In this document: in pieces, positions 46,001-58,433 of the stretch | Position numbering within the stretch: the stretch's first letter is position 1 | Layout of the letters: every line of letters begins with the position of its first letter | NCBI GenBank assembly: GCA_940671915.1 | Contig: CALNVZ010003426.1 | Span: 22,715,041 to 22,779,040, forward strand | Direction: 5' to 3' | Source: Paracentrotus lividus | Lineage: Eukaryota; Echinodermata; Echinoidea; Camarodonta; Echinidae | DNA length: 64,000 nucleotides | Made by a program: the position numbers and the translations under genes | The notes under the pieces: model-generated | Databases searched by the model: none | The model's input: the letters and a program-made list of their open reading frames with translations, nothing else | What the model was told of the DNA's origin: nothing

Positions 46001-49000
46001 GGCCCTCAAAGTTGGATTTACTGTTCTGGGACGCACTGTATAGTTGCCATTAAATATTATATTTACTGTGTGACCCAATAAACTACTTATCTATACCAGT
46101 AATATCAACGTTTCGTTAACATTTCCATTTCATCTTTATCATGGCCATAGCCCCGCCACTGCATCTTCTTGCAATGACACCTACACCTTTTGGAGGTACA
46201 GGAACAAATCTAAATTACACCTGTATGCTCAGCCCACCTCATAACACAGGGGATATTCTTACCGGCACTGAGAGAGCGGTTGTTCAGAGTCTTACCACAC
46301 AAGGTTTTACATTGACTGCTCCCGGCACGACTACATCTCTGACTGATAGATTAACACAGGATCTGCCATCTGACGACTCGTCTGTTGGTGTCTACAAGTG
46401 CTCGAGTACATCGGAATCTACAGGAACTTCTTCATCCGCGGACGTCACTGTACTCTCTGCGAACAGTATGTAAAAAATTGTATATATCCCACCCTTAGAC
46501 GAGAGATTCATGCAAGTTATACGCATCCCTATCTACCGAGCCTGGCGGCCAATTTACCAGTTTGGTATACATGTATGGTATCCTCATATTGTCAAAATAA
46601 CTAGTTTTACATTATGAAATCTTTTGGCCTATTTTGGACATTTGCCTCTGTGTGCGTCTGTTCACTCTCACCGTTCATGGGTTTGGTTTTGTTGATATAG
46701 TGGTCACAGGCGAGTGGTCTCGCTGCTTGATTGAGCTTTGTTTTGACATTTCTGATCGTTTTGGTAGCCTTTCGCAAATTGGTACAAACTTTTTAGATTT
46801 TCATTATTTTTTTTTGCAGCGGAGTTAAAGCTAGTGTCATCCTTTTTCACAAATTGCGAAAACCAAAGCAACTTGGCACAACTTTAGAATATGATCAACC
46901 TATACTGTCTATTCAATCTTACTGTCATAGTTTGCCTAGATCAGTAATATGAAACGAAAATCTGATTACTAATCTAGACCCGCTCTCCATCAACATCGTT
47001 GATATTACAGCGCGTGCAGCACGGACCACACACAGCAATATACACACGGCGCATCAGCGTGCATTATTCTCTGCGCTAACGGTCAACGGTTCGCACCGTA
47101 CGGTATATTTTTCGAGGTTCGAAAAAATAGGAATGAATTTTGATAATCGCAATATAATGACAAACATACACATTTGAGCTTAATCCTTTTGTGGGAAGAT
47201 ATAGTCATTGATATATCCTCTCAAAAACTAGAAATGTAATATTTTGGCCTGCAAAAGGATGACACTACCTTTAAACAGCCAATCAAATTATTATGTATAA
47301 TCCCTACTATAGAAATCTTGTAGCCCCGAAGGCATAGGGTAGATGAAGGGAATACCGGCCACTTAAGCTCATTTGCTTAATTAGCACATGAAAACAATAA
47401 AATCACAAAAGAAAAAGATTCTCATTGCTTAGCTACATCATTCAACTTTATTTTCCAAAAAAAAATTGAGGTAATCAAATATTTGGTGAGGCAGTTATAT
47501 GCAAATAATGACGTCATCGTAAATTGTCCGGTATTTTTTTTAGTGTAGGAAATACCGGACAGTATGTTTTTACCCTTTTTTTGGTATAAAGATCTGTCTG
47601 GAAGCACTGATTTGAATGTAAACCATCAACTTAACATGTTTGTATTGATTATTTATAACATTCATTTTACTACAAAATTTCAAAATACTCAGAATAACTT
47701 CATATCTCCTGTAGATCATGACATATCACAATAATAATAAAGAGAAATAGACATTTCAAAATTGTCAAACAATTTAATAAATAAATAAAATACATTATAT
47801 ATGCAACTTACTATTTGATCTACATGCTTAGCAACTCAACGCGGAAGTAAAAGAAACACCCGTCCATGTGGTGTCCGGTATTCCCTACACAAAAAATGAG
47901 TGACTACCACCCCAATACACAGGCTTTGTACAGTGCATACACTCCATACACGTTTGGCCCACCCTCCACACATGTCCATAATGCATTAAATAGAGGTCAT
48001 GCCCCAATTCTATTTTTATACCATCACATTCTCTAAAATGTCAATTTTTACATCAGGCCATTTTTCATGCTGCAAATTTTCCTACCTTGACAAATTGTGG
48101 TAGTTTTCTCGGAGATTTCTCACTTGTTGTTGTCGAATACAGCATTCCACCTTCCCAGACAGACCACCTGACCAATAGACGTGCAGTATTTCAACTCAGT
48201 TGAATATGTTGGCAGCTAGGTCTGGACATGTGGTGACCGTCCGGTATTCCCTACGGGTACCCTACGTATATTCTCAAGTTAGATCCCACAGAAAGTCACG
48301 ATGTCCTTCAGTTAAGGGGCATTTTAGTGTATTTTCCATAGACAACTGAGCAAAAACATCAATGCGTAACTATTTTTCAATAACAATTCAGTGATTTTCT
48401 AATTTTTGTAGTATTTATATTGTCATTATACAAAAACTTGAAGTTTTAGCTTTCTAATGATACTCGCGTCATTGCAAACTATGAACAAATACTTAGCTTA
48501 TGTATTACATGTACTATTCAAATGTTTTGAAAAAGAGTCATAATTTCATAACCAAATTTACGTGTTATAGGAGGGCACGCACAACCGCGCGCTTATTCGC
48601 GGAGGTAAATGTCCACAACTTTTCATTATAGAATGTGTCGATGTGCCGCCTGAACGAGATTTAGAAGAAAAGAATGAAGCTTTTGTTCAATCATTATGAT
48701 GATACTGGTGGCTTTTTCACGCGTAACACCCATTGATCTCATTAGTGGTGACGCCATCGTACTAGCTGAGACGAGCCATTTTGAGCCATTTCAAGTTCTC
48801 CGTTCTGCCTATCGACCTGTAAGAGACTTTGATCTGAGAGGAAGTCATCTTTATTATTATAATTATTTGAGAAAAGCTGTCACTATTTACCTCTCGACCT
48901 CGTCAAGGTGGCTAGTCGACACATTAAACAAAATCTCTATGCATTCCTACATTCATTGTGGTGGATTCGTTCGACATAATGCATGTGAGCGTTTCTTGTC

Positions 49001-49622
49001 AATGAATTGAAACTTCGCTGAAGATGTGATGTGAGAAAAAGGGTAATTCTCCTTTTTTTTTCGTAAGTCAAGGTAATGTTGTTGTGTTACATCAGGTTAA
49101 TTAAGTTCTAAAAGTTCTTGAAATACCGATATGGATTGTTTTCATCAGGAAATTTTCAGCCCACCGATGGTCGCCTTACAAAGACAATATATCCGGGAGA
49201 TGACCTCACACTATCCGTTACTAAAATGGACAGCTATACAGGAGACGATGATCAGATTCGATGGAGCACGTTTTCAAACCTCGCTGAAGGCTCCTTGTCT
49301 CCAGACGGAGATGGAAGTCTTACGTTCACTATCCGTTCAGCATCCGGTAAAGATGCTAACGTATACGGGACGTTTGAAGACGGAACAGTTGAAAATCTTT
49401 TGTACAGTTTGATCCGCTTGATTGTCGCTGGTAAGATTTATAGCTATTTTCTATTTATAAATTTATTTCATTCTTACCCCCCCCCCAAAAAAAGTTGTAA
49501 TTTGTGCACTAAAGTAATACAATAACCAGGAGTTCTACGGGTTGGGGGGGGGGGTGGCGCGAAGCGTGCCCGGCCCCATGCACCAAAAAAAAAAAAAAAA
49601 AAAAAAAAGAAGTAATAGGATA

Positions 49623-49667
<45 letters not shown>

Positions 49668-52600
49668 GTACAATGTATTATATGCTTTGCCCCCCCCCCC
49701 TCTCCCCACCGGTTCTGATTTCGACCGGTTATTAATTTTAATTACACAACAATTTTCGACAAAAAACAAAACGAAACAAAAAAATTGCACCCATAAAGAT
49801 GCGAAAGTGATTTTAAATGATGCAGAATGATTTGACTCCTACACGATGCAAACCTATTTATATAATAATTTCACACTAACATAAACATTACAAGATATAA
49901 TATAAACCCTACATATAAGCAATATCCTCACCAATATATCATGTCTTTACCATAGTTTTTGGTTTTTACAGAATGTCCGCGTGGAAGATGGAATGTTCCA
50001 GCCTGTGATCGTCTATGTGATAATTGTTACAATGGAGGGATATGTCATCCTCAGTCAGGAACATGTATCTGTCCTCCTGGATTCATGGGAAGAAACTGTC
50101 TTACAGGTAAAAAATGAAAACCTGATCTAACCCTTTGACTGTAATTTCACTTTAAAAGCCAATACAAACTAGCAGCCTTGTACAGTCTGTGTAAAAAAAA
50201 CAAATGGTACAGTCGGGAAAAAAATATTTAGGTATGAAATCTTCTCAAATGATGTATGAATGTGGTACTTTCTTAAAGCCCAAATATTCTTCTCGCTGAT
50301 GCACTTTGTCTGAATAATTTTCTTTTGTAAAACAAAAGTTATGCTAAATTTTGAGCAGCCATGAGCTAATCGAAACTACACACATATGTTGTCTCGGTGC
50401 GCTGAATTCATGGCTATTATGTGCGAAACCCATAGGCCCGTATTCTGCTACGGGGTTTAAAGTTGTGCTGTCGCACCAAAATAGTAAGGGTAATGAAACG
50501 AGAATGCAACGCTGATTTGCACGCTTCTCTATGAAGCGTCAGTGAAGCGTGCGTCTAATCGTACGAAAGTAGATTCGTATGACGTCATTCGGGATCAAAT
50601 GTGTACAAACATTTGTAAAGAATTCTAAACTAAGGGCATAGGTGGTTTAGAATTTGATATGGCTTTGCGAGTTTTATGTCGGAGGAAGCTAATTTTACCT
50701 CTTTACCTCTTTACATTTTACCTCTTTATTAGCTTCACAAGCTAATCACTACATAAAAATTGTTCATATTTGAAAGGGGGGACGATCCCCCATAAAAAAA
50801 TCGAGGGGGACACCCCCCCCGTCCCCCGGGATCGCCGCGAATGCCTGCGACAGAAAAGAAAATATATATCGGAGACGTCCTGGAGTATCCGAGTCGCGGG
50901 GACGAAGTGAGATACCACCTTTATGGTGGTATCTCAAGGTATTTGCCATGAGACGGATTTGAGACTAATTTGGGATGGGTTTGATACGGTTTTGATTTTT
51001 GTCGGGGAAAGATCTAAAAGTGGTCGCAGAGACGTCTCATGAATCTCCGCGACATCTCATGAGTCGAGGGAAAATAAAACATGCTAACGAATGTGTGTTC
51101 CTTTTTCTGTCGTGGAGACGTCTCTGATGAGGCATAAAACAATTATCGGAGACGTCTCCGAGTGTTCGAGTCTCAGAGACATCTCCGCGACGTCAGATAC
51201 CACCCATAAGTCCATAATTTCTACAGAGGAGAAAAACACCATTATCATTTTCAACTGAGAATTTAAACTAATGTTTTCTTTCAAGACTACTAAATTATTA
51301 ATGGCACTTGGCATAAAATCGGCCCACTCGATTTCCTTTTTTTTGCATATATTAGTGTGTTGCTATGTGAGACAAGAAACGTGTTTGTCAGTCATATCAA
51401 CAACTAAGTTATGCAGATTGGATTAAAAAAACTAAACGAGTAGTTCATACTCCCCAGTGTGCCTTTAAGGTAAATAATTTATTCAGAGGGAATAAAACCA
51501 TTGTCCTTTTTCAGCTGAAAATTTCCAAGCCTGTTAATTGTTCCCATCCCAGGCCACTGAATTGTTAATGAATAGGACGTGATATTTCAAAGTGCATGAC
51601 AAGCGACAATGCACAACACTCGGTAGTCAAAGGATAACTGGTTAAAGCGGCCGCATACAAAAAAAAAAAAAATTATTGCGTCTTTAATTCAATGGGTTTC
51701 CGGTTTTATCTTGTGCGTTCCAGTGCACTAGAAACTTCCAGCCGTACGGAAGTTGTACACGTTTGGAAGTTTTTTTTCGTGCTGGGAGTTGTTTCTCGTA
51801 CGGTGCTATTGTTCGATTCTATTGTCAATTTCCGAACAACTCTAAACCCCGTAGCAGAATACGGGCCAATGAGAAGCCTGCGCAAAGTACATTTTTTTCT
51901 TGATTATAGAAAACTGGTCATATCTCTAGATCTACAGCACTAAATAAGATGAAAAAATTGCAGAAGAATGCCTGAATTTCGTACTTTATGGACATATCAA
52001 ACACTTTTAGAATGTGATTAATGTTCATACTTAAAAAGAAATTTTTTTTTCCAACTGTACCGTTTTATTTGACACAGACGGCATAGCACCACCTCAAGTC
52101 TCCAACTACTCAATTCTGCCCTGATTCTAAACCTATAATGCAACATCCTGAGCTGTGTAGTCTTATAATACAGGCCCACTTGGATGATAACACACTAACT
52201 CACTACTCAATACATTCGTACCTCAATAACAATGTTATTATTTTTTTATGTTTACTTTTCCCCTCAGTACATTTTAGTTTCTTTAATAACATTGTTATTG
52301 AGGTATGAATGTATTGGGTATTTTTTTTTAAGTATGAAAATTAATCACATTCTAAAAGTGTTTGATATTTCCATAAAGTATGAAATTCAGGCATTCTTCT
52401 GCAATTTTTTTTTTCATCTTATTTAGTGCTGTAGATCTAGAGACATGACCAGTTTTCTGTAATCAAGAAAAAATACAATAAAATTAAAGACTATCATTAA
52501 TTAGTTAAATTATTGATGGTTATCTCAACCAAAAGGTATGTTATAAGACTAACTATCTATAACATACAGTCAATGGAAGTGTTGGTCAATTCACACTGGC

Positions 52601-55600
52601 TTTAAAATGCTTGTATTAAGTATTTTCGTAAAGTATCCTTGATTTAGTGTCTTATAATTTAAAAAGGAAATAATACAATATTCATACAAATTGAATATGT
52701 AAGCTTAACTGAAAATTTGAGGTATTAAATAGCAATAAAGGACACTGTAGTACGTTTGTTGATGTTTGATTAGCATGCAGTGGCAACAATTTCGGTTGGG
52801 CGTGTGAGCTTCAATGCGGTCCTGGAAACATTCTAGAATCTTGCAGTGGAAGTCAGATCTGCCTACCTGATCCATATGGATGTAATTGTCTGCCTGGTTA
52901 TACAGGCATCTACTGTGATGAAGGTATTAGTTTTTCTCTCCTTTCATTTTGTTGTTTACTTTGCCAGTTTGTTCTTCTTAAAAATACAATATGATTTACC
53001 GCATCAGATATTGATGACGGCGAGATTTTTGTTTCGTTGTTGTTTTTTTTTTGGGTTATATTTTCTTTGTTGTCGTGTCTGTTGTTTGTTTATTTATCTA
53101 TTAATTTATATTTTGTACAATCCAATCTTGTTATCTGGGTGTGCCAGCCATCTCAGATGGGGAGTCGTTCTCAATACCAACAACATAGTCTACCCCCCCC
53201 CTAATCATAGTTGTACAATGAGGCATTTTAGAGTGGGTTGAAATAGAAAATCTCCTCATCCCAGCTTTCATATGGAATTAAAGCCTTGGGGAATATGTAA
53301 TTAACTTTGTGCATCATATTAGCCTATATTACATATCATATGGGAATGGAGGAACAATTTTCCTTTCTGGGATGGTGGTTCATGTAGAACTGAGGAAACA
53401 AAATGTGATGCATCACATCAAAATGGAAGACAGGTTGCTAAGTAAAATTAGTAAAGTGCCTAATCTGGATCCCAATTCGTTTATTTCCAGAATATTCAAT
53501 GTTTCATGTGTGCTCTTAAAAAAGTGATGTGTGGGAAGATATGCAGATACTTTTTAATCTTTTCTGGCGACTAACAATTTTTTAATCCGATCTAAACTGT
53601 CCATGCAGAATGTCAGAGTGGAAGGTTCGGTGTAGACTGTTTGCAGGTTTGCCATTGTGCTGACGGGATATCATGTGATACCTTTACGGGTGAATGTGAC
53701 GGGGAATGTGAGAATGGCTGGTCAGGAGAAGGGTGTCAAGGTATTTGGTTTTTATTTGTTAAAGTAACTTTATATGCCAGTGTCGGTAATTTTTTGTTAT
53801 TAAATAAGTAGAAGTACTCATTCGGACACGGTTTGAATATGCATCTATTGTAACCCAGGCATCAGTTGACCCAATAAAAGCTTCTCTTACTGTAAACTTA
53901 AAAATAGTTTGATGCAGTCTTTTAGGGAAAAGGTGTTTTCTTTTTAATGTAACATATGAAAATATAAACAGCGAACAAAAATATTGTACTTTAAAGGGGA
54001 AGTCCAGACCGAAAATAAGTAGGTTTTATTAAAAGCAGAAAATTATGAATATCTTTACGATACAAAAAAGCTGATCGCTATTTCAAATTGGCAATAGCCT
54101 ACTGTCCCAAAGTTGCGATTTTATTGAGCAAAATTATGACGAAAATATTTTATCAACAAATTTCAACAAAATATAATATAGAACACACATGACAAGTACT
54201 GCCCCTATGACATAACAGCATTATGGCTGTGTTGCCAATTTGGTTAGTCATCAGCTTTCTTTGCATCATAAAGACATTCATAACTGTTTTATAATTAGTT
54301 TTATTTTCTTCAAACTTTCTAAATATGTTTCACCGTATGCTCTGCTTGGGATAAAAACCAACTTGTAAAGGGTCTAAAATTTCGTTTTAAGCTCCTATAA
54401 CACAAGGGCCACTCAACTCGCAGTGTGGCAATTCACAAACAACAACGAATCATGATCATATACAGTCTGTGTAAAAAAAAGGTACAGTCGTGAAACATTT
54501 TTTATAGTATGAATATTAATTCGAACCTGGTATTGTTCGGCATTTTCATAAAGCAGGATAATTAGACTTTCTTCTGCAATTTTTTTCATCACATTTGGTG
54601 CTGTAATTTTTGAGATATGACCAGTTTTCTACAGTCAAGAAAAATCCATTTTCGCACGACGTCCATGCTTTTGTGTAGGTTTTGCATAATGGAACAATAG
54701 ATGTGCGTAATTTCGATTTGTTCCTCTTCGCTCAAAATTTAGCAAAACTTTGGTTAACGAAAGCAATTTATACAGAACAAAGTGGATCAGTAAGGAAAAT
54801 CTTCTGGCTTTAATTTGGTACCACATACACACATTTGAAAAGATTTCACACCTAAATTATTTTTTCCCCGACTGTACCATTTTATTTTACACAGACTGTA
54901 CTGCCTTGTGTTTCTAAAACGAAGAGTTTAGGGTTAAGTGAAACAATACCATTTCTTAATAGTAAAATATGTTATCATGTTTCACCCATTTTTCTCTATA
55001 AATGTATCTCTTTCTTGACAGGTCCCCCTGTCTGTCCAGACGGTTATTTTGGAATCAATTGTACAGACATCTGTAACTGTCCGAATCACTCAGCTTGTGA
55101 GAAAGAATCTGGTTTCTGTACTTCATCTGGAGGCGAGTGTGAGATTGGTTATGTTGCAGACTCTCCAGAGATGCCCGATAGATGTGGAACATGTAAGGGA
55201 TCGAATGCAAAAAACGTAACCTGAAAAAGAACAATCAGTAGTGTATTACTTTATGTTGTAATGTTACTCTCACATTAGAGGTCAACGTACATGTATATCG
55301 TGGTTTAATAACTTTTACGAATAACAATCAACATCTGGGCGTTGCATAAGAGTTCTTTATTTCATTTGTTTTAAATTTATATATATATATATATAGTGGT
55401 GGCCAAAATTATTAGAACACCAAGTAAATTTTTATGATTTTAGTTGTTTTCATTCAGTTGACCATTTAAATACCTTTAAAATGCCTGGAATGTCTACAAA
55501 AGTCATTATTATACCCCCAAATCGCATTTTTTTGTGTTTCGCTACCAATTGTAAAATCTAAAAAATCTCGCACATATCATGATCAAAGTGTCATAACCTT

Positions 55601-56899
55601 TTAAAAAAAAATCAAGTCTCTCCCTACAAAAGTATACATTTTCTGAAAGGAAATTTCATGAGAATGTCAAAAATGTCATTCACAATACGATAGGGTGACG
55701 TAGTAACATGTTCTGTGGGAAATTTTTGAATTATTTGCGAGGGGCCCCAAATTTTTAATTTAGAGCCTCCATTTAAGTCCCTTTTCCTTTGACCCTTAAT
55801 ATTTCAACATATTTGAATTGCTCGTGAAATTTCCTTCTAAAAATATATATTTACAAGGAGTATTTTCATTTGATGAAAAAAAAAGTCTTAACCTTCAATG
55901 GGAATGGTTATTTTGGTCATCTCACCACCAAGGGAGGGGGCGAATCCACCTGTCCCCATTTGACCAAATTTTCTGAAACTTGGCAGTTGTTTGAGGTATA
56001 TTAGAATTAATAAGCCTGCTAAGTTTCATACTTCGGCAATCGGCAAATGTAATGGGCATTTTGCTTTTTTGCACTTGGACTACATGTTTAATAGGTAATA
56101 TACCTATTGGTCTACAACCTATTGGTCCACCAGCCAATACGTCTACCTCCATTCAGTCTAAACCCTAATCGTCCACTAACCATTTGGTCTACACCCTATC
56201 GGTCCACCCACCACTCGTCTACATCCAATTGGTCCACTCACCAGTTGGTCTACATCCAACTGGTCCACTCACCGGTTGGTCTACATCCAATTGGTCCACT
56301 CACCAGTTGGTCTACATCCGGTTGGTCCACTTCCGGTTGGTCTACATCCAACTGGTCCACTCACCAGTGGTCTCATCCAATTGGTCAACTCACCGGTTGG
56401 TCTACATCCAATCGGTCCACTCACCGGTTGGTCTACATCAATTGGTCCACTCACCAGTTGGTCTACATCTAATTGGTCTATTCACCAGTTGGACTACATC
56501 CAATTGGTCCACTCACCAGTTGGTCTACTTCCAATTGTCCACTCACCAGTTGTCTACAACCAATAATTGATCCACTAACCATGTGTTGTATCAATTCTTC
56601 AATAGGTGAGGGCAGACAAAAATATTTTATCGAAGTTCCCTCGATCAGTAACAGGTAAATTTTAAAGTGGGGGCTACGTGAGGGGGGGGGTGTGGGAGTT
56701 GGTTCAAAATTTTTCCGAACTCCCCCCCCCCAGAATACGTGCATGTTTGTTTATTTACAGTTTTACCTCTAATAAGATAATTTTGCATGCTTCAAAATGT
56801 CATAGTACAGTGAAGGGAGGCGGGCGTTTTTTATCGATTAACCTGAAAACGGTATATTTTAATTTTCATACGTACTAAAATGAAGGTGGAAAACCAAAC

Positions 56900-56937
<38 letters not shown>

Positions 56938-58281
56938 TGTTGGAAATGTGATAGAAAATGATAAAACTAAAATATATTATCAGACAATTATGTTTCTGAT
57001 GTAAATACAATTGTTATACCGAATGAAGGTCATATCTGATGTAGCCTATACAATAAGAAATTAATGTAATCCCTGGTTTATAATGTATTAAGTTTTTGCA
57101 ATGAACAATATCCTACCTTATCATGTGCTTGCAACTACAGTCTATGCAACTGTATTTGTAGTTCAACACTTTCGTCTTATTGTACACATGCACGTATTCT
57201 GGGGGGGGGGGGGGTTACGGGCCCGAGCCAAAAGGCCCCCAAAGGGTCTTCAAATTGACCTTAGACGGCGCCAAATTGAGAAAAAATGAAAAAAGAAAGA
57301 AAAAAAAAAAAAAGGGGGGGGGCTAACAAATATAAATATAATTTAAAGACAGATGATATATGACCTTATGGTTGGCCGAAAGCCAAAAAAATTTTCAACA
57401 CCACCCCTCCACCCCCCCCCCAAAGAGGTCACCATACATGAGAGCAATAGGAGTAGGGTGAGGTCATTGGTTGCGGACAAACGCCTAGTAGACCAATTGG
57501 TTTGGACCAAACGCCTAGTAGACCAATTTGTTGTGGACAAACGCCAAGTAGACCAATGGGATGTGGACCAAACGCCTAATAGACGATGGTGATGGACCAA
57601 ACGCCTAGTAGATCAATTGGTTGTGGACCAAACGCCTAGTAGACCAATGATGTGGACCAAACGCTAGTAGACCAATTGGATGTGGACCAAACGCCTAGTA
57701 GACCAATTGGATGTGGACTAAACGCCTAGTAGACAATTGGATGTGGACCAAACGCCTAGTAGACCAATTGGTTGTGAAAACCAAACGCCTAGTAGACCAA
57801 TTTGGATGTGGACACTCCTAGTAGACCAATTGGATGTGGACCCAACACCTAGTAGACCAATTGGTTGTGGACCAAACGCCAAGTAGACCAATTGGATGTG
57901 GACCAAACGCCTAGTAGACCTATTGGTCAATGGACCAAATGGTTAGTGGATGAAAAGGTCATTGGACCAAATGGCTGTAGACCAAATGGAAGTAGACCAA
58001 CTAGTAGTAGACCAATAGGTTACAAACCGTTTAATACACAAGTCTATGGGGAAACCAAAAGCGCAAAGCGCAACTATTTTTAATGCTGCGCATTACCAGA
58101 TGGTCGAAACGACATGTATATAAATCTGGTAGCAAAATATACGTAAGACCCAATGCTAAAAGGTCATGAAAGCTCATGGCACACAAACGATATCTTTAAT
58201 CTTGTTTCGGCAAATGAACTAGGGCATTGATAATCCATAGACTTTGTGTAGGTTCAGGTGTTCTAATAATTTTGGCCACCA

Positions 58282-58335
<54 letters not shown>

Positions 58336-58382
58336 AAGTTAGACCATGGAACGTCCAAAAGTGCTCTACGTGGAAACGGAGC

Positions 58383-58433
<51 letters not shown>

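Larger units (their letters stand above)
55394..58285. mobile_element. 2.9-kb Tc1-type foldback with TTGGTCYAC arrays
   Basis: The ends AGTGGTGGCCAAAATTATTA (left) and TAATTTTGGCCACCACTGTA (right) are inverted and of Tc1 style, set in (TA)n on both sides. Inside are array 1 (56100-56580, TTGGTCTACATCCAATTGG) and the inverted array 2 (57455-58030, TGGACCAAACGCCTAGTAGA). The middle has A and G runs. No transposase. It occupies the intron between EGF exons 4 and 5. Confidence 0.88.

Noticed and set aside
56107-56570. Frames of about 100-130 residues with [11 protein letters not shown] repeats
   Set aside because: Minisatellite in a foldback element; open in several frames because the unit length is near a multiple of three.
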